Assembly: GCA_024690825.1 (NCBI GenBank)
Contig: JAILOK010000042.1
Coordinates: 1 to 56,095 of the forward strand
Source of the DNA: Lachnospiraceae bacterium
Lineage (GTDB): Bacteria > Bacillota > Clostridia > Lachnospirales > Lachnospiraceae
DNA length: 56,095 nucleotides
Reading direction: 5' to 3'
Position 1 is the first letter of the stretch. Each line of letters starts with the position of its first letter. The position numbers and the translations under genes were made by a program. This document shows, piece after piece, positions 36,791-44,363 of the stretch. The notes below the pieces were generated by a model. That model saw only the letters and a program-made list of their open reading frames with translations. It did not search any database and had not been told where the DNA came from.

Positions 36791-37549
36791 ATGATCCACA
36801 ACAAAGTACTGATAGCTGCACCGGCAGAGGGTTTTATCATCAAGGGAATAGAGACAAAACTTCAAAGCATCGGTGTTGAATCGGAATACATAGCTCCCAG
36901 AGTAAAAGAGATCGAGAGCAGATGGAAGAATGCGGATCTGATCATAATCTATACCGATGACAGCATCTCGACTGTTGTTGATGTGCTCATGTACATAAAG
37001 GAAATCTGCTCAAAGTCGGATCTTCAGATCATGGTGATAGGCGCAAAAACAGAATACGAGACAGTAAATAAATATATACCGGATGGATTCATATTCAGGT
37101 TTTATGAAAGACCGCTTGATATGGACAACTTCCTGTCCGATGTGGAAAACTATATGAATGAGGACTCCAGACAGGCATTAAAAATGAGTATCCTCATTGT
37201 GGATGATGATGTGTCATACATGACCATGATAATGGACTGGCTCAGGGACAGATACCGTGTATCACTTGCAAATTCCGGCATGCAGGCCATAACCTGGCTT
37301 ACAAAAAATCATGCCGATCTGATACTGCTCGACTATGAAATGCCGGTCACAACCGGACCCCAGGTCCTTGAAATGATCAGATCCGAAGAAACAATGGCTG
37401 ACATCCCCGTCATGTTCCTGACGGGAAAGAAAGATAAAGAAAGCATCATGAAGGTGCTCGCTCTCAAGCCCGTAGGCTATCAGCTGAAAACGGTGACAAA
37501 AGAAGAACTGCGCACCAACATCGCAAACTTCTTCGCATCCCGGAAATGA
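36791..37549 (+). CDS. Tandem pseudo-receiver/receiver response regulator without output domain
   Basis: 252 residues, paralogous end to end with 8424-9200. The N-terminal half is receiver-like without phosphorylation residues; the C-terminal half is a full receiver with ILIVDDDVSYM, Asp181 in LLDYEMP and FLTGK. Lys is again followed by Thr (QLKTVTK) in place of Pro. With no output domain it should signal by protein contact. It lies 15 bases after the DegV-HPt kinase, which is its likely phosphodonor. A terminator follows. Confidence 0.88.
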   Translation: MIHNKVLIAAPAEGFIIKGIETKLQSIGVESEYIAPRVKEIESRWKNADLIIIYTDDSISTVVDVLMYIKEICSKSDLQIMVIGAKTEYETVNKYIPDGFIFRFYERPLDMDNFLSDVENYMNEDSRQALKMSILIVDDDVSYMTMIMDWLRDRYRVSLANSGMQAITWLTKNHADLILLDYEMPVTTGPQVLEMIRSEETMADIPVMFLTGKKDKESIMKVLALKPVGYQLKTVTKEELRTNIANFFASRK

Positions 37550-37552
37550 AAA

Positions 37553-37582
37553 AAATATCCCCCGGTTAAAGGGGGATATTTT
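37553..37582 (+). terminator. Rho-independent terminator of the second phosphorelay cluster
   Basis: AAATATCCCCC at 37553-37563 pairs with GGGGGATATTT at 37571-37581 around a seven-base loop, ending in TTTT. The A-run on the left allows it to stop minus-strand transcription of the tRNA as well. Confidence 0.88.
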
Positions 37583-37641
37583 AATGCAGGTAGTGGACTT
37601 GCGACGGCGCGAAGCGCCTAGTCCCCGAAGGGGGAACCCAC
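37583..37641 (-). repeat. Broken copy of the tRNA-Leu 3' end with a double-hairpin insert
   Basis: 37583-37601 repeats the acceptor and T-arm 3' half of the adjacent tRNA (TGCAGGTAGTGGACTTG against TGCAGGTAGTGGGACTTG), and 37634-37641 repeats the other T-arm half (GAACCCAC). About 32 bases are inserted at the T-loop. The insert consists of two hairpins with GAA loops, GGCGC-GAA-GCGCC and CCCC-GAA-GGGG. Confidence 0.75.
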
Positions 37642-37647
37642 TGTTAA

Positions 37648-37730
37648 TGCAGGTAGTGGGACTTGAACCCACACATAGTCACCTACGGCAGATTTTGAGT
37701 CTGCTGCGTCTGCCATTCCGCCATACCTGC
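37648..37730 (-). tRNA. tRNA-Leu, anticodon CAA
   Basis: 83 bases on the minus strand. The acceptor stem GCAGGTA pairs with TACCTGC; the anticodon stem-loop is GCAGA-CTCAAAA-TCTGC, with CAA as anticodon, reading UUG; there is a class II variable arm (CGTAG-GTGA-CTATG) and a T-arm GTGGG-TTCAAGT-CCCAC. The CCA end is not encoded. No other tRNA is adjacent. Confidence 0.93.
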
Positions 37731-37919
37731 AACATCCCATATCTTAACATATACCTCAGTCCGATTCAACCTTGCCTTTCAGTCCATACCATATATAGTA
37801 AAAATATTTGACTTATTTACAAAGATTATGATGTATTTTTCAAAAAGTTATGTTACTATATATCTTGTACGAGTGTGTTTTTGTGTTGGGTGTTTTTTAT
37901 TATACACGGAGGTATTGAT

Positions 37920-38816
37920 ATGGCAGATATGGAGATTAATGTAAACAGAAATCCGATACAGGTAAATGATACAAGGATCCCGGTAAAGCCCGAGAGACCT
38001 GACACTGCCCCCAAGACGCAGGAAACTGAAGGGACGGCGCAAAGCAGGCCGGAGATCACTCCGGAGCTTGCTCCCAAAGAGAGGATCGAGGAGACTCTTG
38101 AAAATGTTGTTTCGGTATCAGAGGACGGAGATACTGTCCAGGTTACCGAAGAGAGCAGCGAGCGTCTTGAAGAGGATGCTTTCGGAAAGATGGCTGTCAG
38201 GAGCGAAAACAACGCCGTCGAAAACAGAGATGACACTGAGAGAAGGGAAGAAACCGGAAATATCCAGACGGTACAGAATACCGCCGATACAAAAAATGAT
38301 AAAAATGAAAAAAATACTCCTTCCCCCACGCGTGAAAGGATAGAGAAGGCTGCCGATCCCAATAAGCCCGATCCCGCAAAGGAAAGGCTTAAGGCTCAGA
38401 GAGAAAGTGATGAAAGACGCAAGGAAATAATAAAGGACATGGTAAAGTCCGATAAGAACGAAAAGGATGCTGACCGGATCAACGATAAAAAGGAAGAGCA
38501 GAAGGTACAGCAGAATATAACCACTTATACGGGTTATACAAAAGAACAGCTTCAGAAGATGGTCCGCGACGGACAGATCTCCCAGAATGACTACAACAAG
38601 GAAATGGACGCAAGAAAGGAGAGAACCGAAGAAGCCGTGGACCGCAATAATGAATTTTCAAGAGACATGGCTGCGGATATTGCAAAAGAGGAGCAGGCCG
38701 AAAGGACGGCCCAGGAGATGCGTACGGTCTTTTCGGAGGATTCAAATGATGTTCCCGATGCCGAAACCCGTGCAGAGGTACTTAACAGACTACAGGATTT
38801 CAACCTGAATAATTGA
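37920..38816 (+). CDS. Hydrophilic low-complexity protein of unknown function
   Basis: 298 residues, rich in Glu, Lys, Asp and Arg, with no signal peptide or membrane helix. The first 150 residues look disordered; the remainder is predicted helical or coiled. The one ordered-looking motif is YTGYTKEQLQKMVRDGQISQ (about 202-221), which resembles short oligomerisation helices, such as those of SHOCT domains. The ATG at 37920 is chosen because GGAGG lies seven bases upstream. The next unknown gene follows after 16 bases, so they probably form a unit. I do not recognise a family. Confidence 0.65.
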   Translation: MADMEINVNRNPIQVNDTRIPVKPERPDTAPKTQETEGTAQSRPEITPELAPKERIEETLENVVSVSEDGDTVQVTEESSERLEEDAFGKMAVRSENNAVENRDDTERREETGNIQTVQNTADTKNDKNEKNTPSPTRERIEKAADPNKPDPAKERLKAQRESDERRKEIIKDMVKSDKNEKDADRINDKKEEQKVQQNITTYTGYTKEQLQKMVRDGQISQNDYNKEMDARKERTEEAVDRNNEFSRDMAADIAKEEQAERTAQEMRTVFSEDSNDVPDAETRAEVLNRLQDFNLNN

Positions 38817-38832
38817 TGAGCGTTTATTGAAC

Positions 38833-40035
38833 ATGAGTGATGTGTTTGGCGGACTGCTGGATGCTATTGACATAGATCTGCTTACCAGCGGCTACAGAAG
38901 AAAATATATCGGCCAGCTTGAAGTATATAAGGAGTATTTTTCCAGAAGCATAGAGCAATACAAAAAACGGCAGGACCTTACCTTTATGGAAAAGATCTCG
39001 CCGGGTTCCAAAAAGGAGAGGGAGGATACCGATAAAAGGAATATCTCCCAGCTCGTGGACTACATAGACCTGCTCGGAGACATCTACGAAAAATGCAGTT
39101 ATTTCCTTCCGGATGACGAGTCCGGTACAGGCATAAGGGAAGAGTACGATTACCTGATGTCCCGCTTAAATGACATGAAGTCGCAGACGGACGGGGACGA
39201 GATAACCGAGTGGCTTCTTGACGGCGAGGCGGCCAATCAGGAACTTCTGAAAAGATGCTTTGCCGCGGAAAGATCCGTCATAGATTCCCTCACAAATCTC
39301 CATCATTTTCTTGTGGGAATAAAGGCGCTTAAGGCGGACGAATTCAAAGACTGGCAGAGAGCCAAACTCATACAGGACAGATGCGCGGAAAAGATCCTTG
39401 AGCAGAAGTTCGAGGGCGTGGACTGCATAGACTGTCTGAACAGGGCTTTAAACAGCATAGGCGAGGATACCTGGCAGAAAATGGACAAGGTATCGCAGAA
39501 GCTTATCGTGAGCGCGGAGATACTGCTTGAGCGCATTCCGGCAAATTCGGATTTTGATTACGCAGCTGTCTGCCTGACGGCAACGAAGGCTCTGGAGATA
39601 GAGATGGGAAAGAGGTACTTCGTTGATTACATCAGATATTCCCATGACAACAATATCAGAAATCTTACCAGCGGCCTTATAAAGGACGGAGAGTGCACCA
39701 GATCGGAGGCTGAGTTCTCCTTTGAATTTCTGGAGGGCATCACGGGCTATACCGTAGATTCCCGGGGCAATATGAAGGTGATCCCCAAATACAGCGGGGA
39801 TAATATGGTGTTTCTGGAGTACGCCTACAAGCATCTGACGGACACCTCATCCAAGCAGGACAGCGAAGAAATGGTGAGAAATCAGGTGTTTGCGGCCAAT
39901 GTGATAAAGAATAATTTCAGGGACGCGGCAGCACTCGGAGGTCGCCTGTCCTACAATGACGCAAGAGAATGCATGGATTATCTGATAGATGAACAGAGAG
40001 CATTCGGGATCATACTTGAACAGTTCAAGAAATAA
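38833..40035 (+). CDS. All-helical protein of unknown function
   Basis: 400 residues, predicted almost wholly helical and soluble. Landmarks are YIGQLEVYKEYFSRSIEQY near the N-terminus, CIDCLNRALNSIGEDTW in the middle, and LTATKALEIEMGKRYFVDYI. The last may belong to a HEPN-like helical bundle, but the RxxxxH catalytic motif of HEPN nucleases is not seen, so I make no call. The ATG at 38833 has no good ribosome binding site (a TTG at 38827 is an alternative); translation is probably coupled to the preceding gene. Confidence 0.65.
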   Translation: MSDVFGGLLDAIDIDLLTSGYRRKYIGQLEVYKEYFSRSIEQYKKRQDLTFMEKISPGSKKEREDTDKRNISQLVDYIDLLGDIYEKCSYFLPDDESGTGIREEYDYLMSRLNDMKSQTDGDEITEWLLDGEAANQELLKRCFAAERSVIDSLTNLHHFLVGIKALKADEFKDWQRAKLIQDRCAEKILEQKFEGVDCIDCLNRALNSIGEDTWQKMDKVSQKLIVSAEILLERIPANSDFDYAAVCLTATKALEIEMGKRYFVDYIRYSHDNNIRNLTSGLIKDGECTRSEAEFSFEFLEGITGYTVDSRGNMKVIPKYSGDNMVFLEYAYKHLTDTSSKQDSEEMVRNQVFAANVIKNNFRDAAALGGRLSYNDARECMDYLIDEQRAFGIILEQFKK

Positions 40036-40054
40036 AAAGATACATATGTACATG

Positions 40055-40084
40055 AAAACGCCCCCTTACTTTGAAGGGGGCGTT
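40055..40084. terminator. Convergent terminator for 38833-40035 and the YvyF-like gene
   Basis: AACGCCCCCTT at 40057-40067 pairs with AAGGGGGCGTT at 40074-40084 around six bases. AAAA on the left gives a T-run for minus-strand transcription; the + strand side is weaker. Confidence 0.85.
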
Positions 40085-40097
40085 CATATTACTGATA

Positions 40098-40508
40098 TTA
40101 TTTCAGGAATCTCATCTTGTTTCCGTCAGCCAGCTTCTTTTTGGGCTCCGGTTTGGGAGCTTCGGGCTTTGCGATGGCATTGCCGAGTCCTCTTGCAACA
40201 TCCTGTTTGCACTTTTCACAGAAACGGCCTGAAAGGATCTTGGTACCGCAGTTTTCGCATGTCAGATCGGATCCTTCTATAGAGCCGAACACCAGACGTT
40301 CTTCCCGAAGCCACTGCCTGATAAGTCCTACTTCGATCTCGCAGGCTTCGGCAACAGCTGCCACAGTTGTGTGGGGATTGTTCCGGATATACTCCTTTGC
40401 CTTTGTGAAGTCCTCCTCCTGAGCCTTCCTGCATGTCGGGCAGATATGCGGTCCGCTCACATAGTTATAGATCATTCCGCACTTTCTGCAGTTTTCAACA
40501 CTACTCAT
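40098..40508 (-). CDS. yvyF: YvyF-type flagellar-operon protein (zinc ribbon, HTH, zinc ribbon)
   Basis: 136 residues. An N-terminal zinc ribbon (CRKCG, CPTC), a helix-turn-helix-like middle (TTVAAVAEACEIEVGLIRQWL), a second ribbon (CENCG, FCEKC), and a basic Pro-Lys tail. This layout matches B. subtilis YvyF, a protein of the flagellar regulator operon. Its exact activity is not settled; DNA or RNA binding is suggested by the fold. Here it is alone on the minus strand, not beside flgM or flgK. AAGGAGGT precedes the ATG. Confidence 0.8.
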   Translation of the reverse strand: MSSVENCRKCGMIYNYVSGPHICPTCRKAQEEDFTKAKEYIRNNPHTTVAAVAEACEIEVGLIRQWLREERLVFGSIEGSDLTCENCGTKILSGRFCEKCKQDVARGLGNAIAKPEAPKPEPKKKLADGNKMRFLK

Positions 40509-40615
40509 ATCGTTAACCTACCTCCTTAAATATGGATTTCCCTTTTATTTCCCTTTTGGAATTATTATGATAACATACAATGCAGTTGGGGTCAAAAGGT
40601 AATGAGGAAAAATCA

Positions 40616-40990
40616 ATGGAAAAAAGAATAAAAAATTATCTTGGATATCTTGAAGGAATATGTATACCGGAACTTTCGGAAGAAGAACTAGCCGTATTGA
40701 AAAGTGAACTTCTGAACCAGATAGCCTTTTTTTCGCATGAACGCCTCATCCACCTGCTGGTCACGCTTTTCTTTGCCCTTTTTACCGTCATATCAATGGC
40801 AGCATTTATAATCACATCATTTCTTGGCCTGGGAGTGCTTTCGCTCTTATTTCTCGTGCTGCTCATCCCCTACATCAGACATTACTACATCCTTGAAAAC
40901 AGCGTCCAGAAAATGTATGTATTCTACGACCGCATCGCTGTGGAATCTTTCAAAGGAGATCGGAATCTGATATTTTCCAACTTCAGATGA
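40616..40990 (+). CDS. Small membrane protein of unknown function
   Basis: 124 residues from the ATG at 40616 (TGAGGA upstream); an earlier ATG at 40580 lacks a site. Two adjacent membrane helices span about 45-90 (LLVTLFFALFTVISMAAFII, then LGVLSLLFLVLLIPYI), with a charged amphipathic N-terminus and a soluble tail. No family recognised. Both termini are probably cytoplasmic. Confidence 0.65.
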   Translation: MEKRIKNYLGYLEGICIPELSEEELAVLKSELLNQIAFFSHERLIHLLVTLFFALFTVISMAAFIITSFLGLGVLSLLFLVLLIPYIRHYYILENSVQKMYVFYDRIAVESFKGDRNLIFSNFR

Positions 40991-41028
40991 AACTGAAATG
41001 ATTCGCTAATTTGCCCGGCGGAGCGTGG

Positions 41029-41071
41029 GTCGTTTTGAAAATCAGTTTACGACGCGAAAAAAGACTGATTT
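41029..41071 (+). other. Possible H-type pseudoknot downstream of the small membrane protein gene
   Basis: GTCGT at 41029-41033 can pair with ACGAC at 41049-41053, and AAATCAGT at 41039-41046 with ACTGATTT at 41064-41071. The arms interleave, which is the topology of a pseudoknot or of two exclusive hairpins. It lies upstream of the nrdD promoter. Confidence 0.3.
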
Positions 41072-41103
41072 CAAGCACAATCATGAGTGGTGATACTGTA
41101 CTC

Positions 41104-41187
41104 TTGACTTCGTGTGGGATATTGACATATACTGTTAAAGCACAAGATATTGTGTCCAGGGTGACATAATACCACAATAAGTGCTGT
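41104..41187 (+). promoter_or_regulatory. nrdD promoter with paired NrdR-type boxes
   Basis: TTGACT at 41104-41109 and TATACT at 41128-41133, 18 bases apart. GCACAAGATATTGTGT at 41140-41155 matches the NrdR consensus ACACWATATATWGTGT at 14 of 16 positions. A weaker second box at 41172-41187 (11 of 16) begins 32 bases later, three helical turns, the usual spacing of NrdR box pairs. A second -35-like TTGACA is at 41122-41127. Confidence 0.8.
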
Positions 41188-41226
41188 TTTTTGTGTGTTT
41201 ACAGGTTGTTTTCATGGAGGAGAAAT

Positions 41227-43398
41227 ATGGATAGCGCAGAGCAGGTCAATTATTCAAAGCAGTACAGACCCGCAAAGGAAGTCAGGGTGATCAAAAAGGA
41301 CGGGACCCTTGAAAAGTTCAATATCCAGAAGGTCCTTGACGCGGTGGCAAAGAGCGCATACCGCGCATTGACACAGTTTTCTGAGAACGAAAAGATATTT
41401 ATCTGTGAAAGAGTGATAAAAAAGATCGATGACGACGGGGCAGACAGGATCCCCATTGCCATGATGCATAATATCGTGGAGAGCGTGCTTGAGGAAGTAA
41501 AGCCCATAGTTGCCAAAAGCTACAGGGATTACCGCAATTACAAGCAGGATTTTGTCAGGATGATGGATGAAGTGTACAGGAGGAGCCAGTCCATCATGTA
41601 TGTCGGTGACAAGGAGAATTCCAACACCGATTCAGCGCTCGTTTCCACAAAGAGATCCCTGATATTCAATCAGTTCAACAAGGAGCTTTATCAGAAATTC
41701 TTTATGACCACAGAGGAACTCCAGGCCTGCCGTGACGGATATATCTATATCCACGACATGTCAGCCAGAAGGGATACCATGAACTGCTGTCTTTTTGATG
41801 TGGAGCATGTTCTTAAGGGCGGTTTTGAGATGGGAAATATCTGGTACAACGAGCCGAAGACACTTGATGTTGCTTTTGATGTCATCGGCGACATCGTTCT
41901 TTCGGCGGCGAGCCAGCAGTATGGCGGATTCACCGTTCCTTCCGTCGAACTGATACTTGAGCCCTACGCGATCAAATCCTACGATAAATACAGAAAGAAA
42001 TATACAGAGCTTGGCATAGCGCCCGAAAAAGTGGAGGAGGTTGCCGTTGCGGATGTCCAGAGAGATTTTGAGCAGGGCTTCCAGGGATGGGAATACAAAT
42101 TCAATACCGTGGCATCAAGCCGCGGAGATTACCCGTTTATCACCGTGACAGCGGGTACGGGTACCGGAAGGTTTGCCCGTATGGCAACGATCACCCTTCT
42201 TAATGTCAGAAAGGGCGGAGAGGGAAAAGCCGACTGCAAAAAGCCGGTTCTCTTCCCGAAGATCGTATTCCTTTATGATGAAAACCTGCATGGCCCCGGC
42301 AAGGAACTTGAGGATGTGTTTGAAGCCGGCATAGAGTGCTCGGCCAAGACCATGTATCCCGACTGGCTCTCGCTTACGGGAGAGGGATATATTGCGAGCA
42401 TGTACAAAAAATACGGAAAGATCATTTCGCCGATGGGCTGCAGGGCCTTCCTTTCACCCTGGTATGAAAGAGGCGGCATGCATCCGGCAGACGATAATGA
42501 TGAACCGGTCTTTGTTGGCAGGTTCAATATAGGCGCGGTATCCCTTCACCTTCCGATGATACTTGCAAAATCAAGGCAGGAGAGCAGGGATTTCTATGAA
42601 GTTCTTGATTATTACTTAAATCTCATCAGACAGCTGCATATCAGGACCTATGCTTATCTTGGCGAGATGAGGGCATCCACCAATCCTCTGGCATATTGCG
42701 AGGGCGGCTTCTATGGCGGACACCTTGATATCCATGACAAGATCAAGCCTTTATTAAAGAGCGCCACTGCTTCGTTCGGAATAACCGCCTTAAATGAGCT
42801 GCAGCAGCTCTATAACGGCAAGTCCATTGCAGAGGACGGACAGTTTGCCCTGGATGTTCTCGAATATATCAACAAGAGAATAAACGAATTCAAGGAGGAA
42901 GACGGAAACCTCTATGCTATCTACGGCACTCCGGCGGAGAATCTGTGCGGCCTTCAGGTGAAACAGTTCCGCAGGAAATACGGCATAGTCGAAAATGTCT
43001 CCGACAGGGAATATGTTTCGAACTCCTTCCACTGCCATGTGACGGAGGATATGACTCCGATCGAAAAGCAGGACAGGGAATACAGGTTCTGGGAGCTTTC
43101 GAACGGAGGCAAGATCCAGTATGTCAGATACCCTGTTGATTATAATGTGGGAGCGGTAAGGACTCTCGTCCGCCGCGCCATGGAAATGGGACTTTACGAG
43201 GGTATCAATCTCTCGCTTGCTTATTGCGATGACTGCGGACACCAGGAGCTTTCGATGGATGTCTGTCCCGTATGCGGGTCACGCAATCTGACCAAGATCG
43301 ACCGCATGAACGGTTATCTGTCATACTCCAGAGTGCACGGAGATACCAGACTTAATGATGCCAAGATGGCAGAGATAAAAGAGAGGGTGAGCATGTGA
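41227..43398 (+). CDS. nrdD: Anaerobic ribonucleoside-triphosphate reductase
   Basis: 723 residues from the ATG at 41227, fixed by GGAGGAG. An N-terminal ATP-cone (about 15-110) senses ATP and dATP; the glycyl-radical barrel follows. Near the C-terminus are a four-Cys zinc site (CDDCG, CPVCG) and the glycyl radical loop RMNGYLSYSR. It makes deoxyribonucleotides from NTPs without oxygen. The upstream reading frame is open to 41191 but covers the second NrdR box, so it is not used. It overlaps nrdG by four bases. Confidence 0.97.
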   Translation: MDSAEQVNYSKQYRPAKEVRVIKKDGTLEKFNIQKVLDAVAKSAYRALTQFSENEKIFICERVIKKIDDDGADRIPIAMMHNIVESVLEEVKPIVAKSYRDYRNYKQDFVRMMDEVYRRSQSIMYVGDKENSNTDSALVSTKRSLIFNQFNKELYQKFFMTTEELQACRDGYIYIHDMSARRDTMNCCLFDVEHVLKGGFEMGNIWYNEPKTLDVAFDVIGDIVLSAASQQYGGFTVPSVELILEPYAIKSYDKYRKKYTELGIAPEKVEEVAVADVQRDFEQGFQGWEYKFNTVASSRGDYPFITVTAGTGTGRFARMATITLLNVRKGGEGKADCKKPVLFPKIVFLYDENLHGPGKELEDVFEAGIECSAKTMYPDWLSLTGEGYIASMYKKYGKIISPMGCRAFLSPWYERGGMHPADDNDEPVFVGRFNIGAVSLHLPMILAKSRQESRDFYEVLDYYLNLIRQLHIRTYAYLGEMRASTNPLAYCEGGFYGGHLDIHDKIKPLLKSATASFGITALNELQQLYNGKSIAEDGQFALDVLEYINKRINEFKEEDGNLYAIYGTPAENLCGLQVKQFRRKYGIVENVSDREYVSNSFHCHVTEDMTPIEKQDREYRFWELSNGGKIQYVRYPVDYNVGAVRTLVRRAMEMGLYEGINLSLAYCDDCGHQELSMDVCPVCGSRNLTKIDRMNGYLSYSRVHGDTRLNDAKMAEIKERVSM

Positions 43399-43892
43399 GA
43401 TACCATAATATCACCCATGACGACATGAAAAACGGGGACGGCCTCAGGGTTGTGCTTTGGGTGGCAGGCTGTTCCCATAACTGCATCGGCTGTCAGAATC
43501 CGGTCACCTGGGATCCGAACGGAGGCCTTCCTTTTGATGAGGAGGCCAGAAACGAGATCTATGACCAGCTTTCAAAGAAATACATATCAGGCATCACCTT
43601 TTCGGGAGGAGATCCCTTTCATGTCATGAACATACAGGAAGTCAGAAAGCTTGCCGCCGAGATAAAGGAAAAGTATCCGGAAAAGACTGTATGGGTCTAT
43701 ACGGGAGAACTTTGGGAGAACATAAAGGATGATGTTCTCATGAAATATACGGATGTACTCGTGGACGGACCCTATATGCAGGAACTTGGCGACAATACGC
43801 TTCGATGGAAGGGAAGCAGAAACCAGCGGGTCATAGATGTGAATGAAAGCTTAAAGTCGGAAAAGGTCGTGCTGCACTGTCCCGAATATTAA
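43395..43892 (+). CDS. nrdG: Anaerobic ribonucleotide reductase activating enzyme
   Basis: 165-residue radical SAM enzyme. CSHNCIGC is the CX3CX2C cluster motif, and FSGGDP the SAM-binding GGE-like motif. It uses S-adenosylmethionine to make the glycyl radical on NrdD. The start is GTG in a GTGA overlap with the nrdD stop, giving translational coupling. No clear + strand terminator follows. Confidence 0.97.
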   Translation: MRYHNITHDDMKNGDGLRVVLWVAGCSHNCIGCQNPVTWDPNGGLPFDEEARNEIYDQLSKKYISGITFSGGDPFHVMNIQEVRKLAAEIKEKYPEKTVWVYTGELWENIKDDVLMKYTDVLVDGPYMQELGDNTLRWKGSRNQRVIDVNESLKSEKVVLHCPEY

Positions 43893-44040
43893 AAAACACC
43901 CAAACGGCCGTTCCCCCGTCGATTGACTCCTAGCAATGCTAGGTGGGTTGCCACCGTCCCATGCTCTGTCTTCCGCTCTCGCTTTCGCGCCCGGGCAAGC
44001 CCGGATGGCGGCCTGACATCGATGAGATCAAGTATGAGCA
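43891..44040 (-). ncRNA. Candidate structured RNA on the minus strand
   Basis: A block that looks more GC-rich than its surroundings and has no convincing gene. Read on the minus strand it contains CCGGG-CTTG-CCCGG (44004-43991), CGC-GAAA-GCG with a GNRA loop (43989-43980), GGTGG-CAAC-CCACC (43955-43942), CCTAGC-ATT-GCTAGG (43943-43929) and the palindrome AACGGCCGTT, and ends in a six-base U-run at 43896-43891. Size and layout are reminiscent of IscB-associated HEARO/omega RNA, but no IscB gene is present, so this is only a suggestion. Confidence 0.35.
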
Positions 44041-44126
44041 TCCCTTTTAAAGTATCTGTAGGTTCAATTATAACGGGAGGTATCGAACCGCTCAGGCTGA
44101 TATAATTATACGGATAATATTAATTC

Positions 44127-44155
44127 TTTTCAAGATGCCTTGTTTGTGTTAGAAT
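44127..44155 (+). promoter_or_regulatory. Promoter of scfAB
   Basis: TTTTCA at 44127-44132 and TAGAAT at 44150-44155, 17 bases apart. The leader of about 48 bases contains two overlapping hairpins, GGGCA/TGCCC (44168-44181) and GCCC/GGGC (44178-44191), the second followed by TTTT and the ribosome binding site. Confidence 0.5.
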
Positions 44156-44209
44156 GTAGAGCTGTATGGGCAATTGTGCCCTTTTACGGGCTTTTAAGGA
44201 GGATTTAAG

Positions 44210-44356
44210 ATGAAACACATTAGGACACTGAATACCGCTGATTACAAAAAGAGCACCAAAACAGGCGGATGCGGCGAGTGCCAGACATCATGCCAGTCAG
44301 CGTGCAAGACATCATGCACGGTTGGCAATCAGTCCTGCGAAAATAAAAACAGATAA
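44210..44356 (+). CDS. scfA: SCIFF ranthipeptide precursor (six cysteines in forty-five residues)
   Basis: 48 residues: leader MKHIRTLNTADYKKSTKTGG, then Cys at 21, 24, 28, 32, 36 and 43, with the core CGECQTSCQSACKTSC typical of SCIFF. The radical SAM maturase installs thioether bridges from Cys sulfur to neighbouring residues. SCIFF is almost universal in Clostridia; work in some clostridia points to a signalling role, but its function is not settled. An AAGGAGG site lies just upstream, and scfB starts seven bases after the stop. Confidence 0.97.
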   Translation: MKHIRTLNTADYKKSTKTGGCGECQTSCQSACKTSCTVGNQSCENKNR

Positions 44357-44363
44357 ATGACTT

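Noticed and set aside
36791-37549. Receiver protein as a DNA-binding response regulator
   Set aside because: The whole length is taken up by a pseudo-receiver and a receiver; no helix-turn-helix or other output domain remains.
43923-44105. 60-codon + strand reading frame after nrdG
   Set aside because: It covers the hairpin-rich block, lacks a ribosome binding site and gives an Arg- and Ser-rich product; a structured RNA on the other strand explains the region better.
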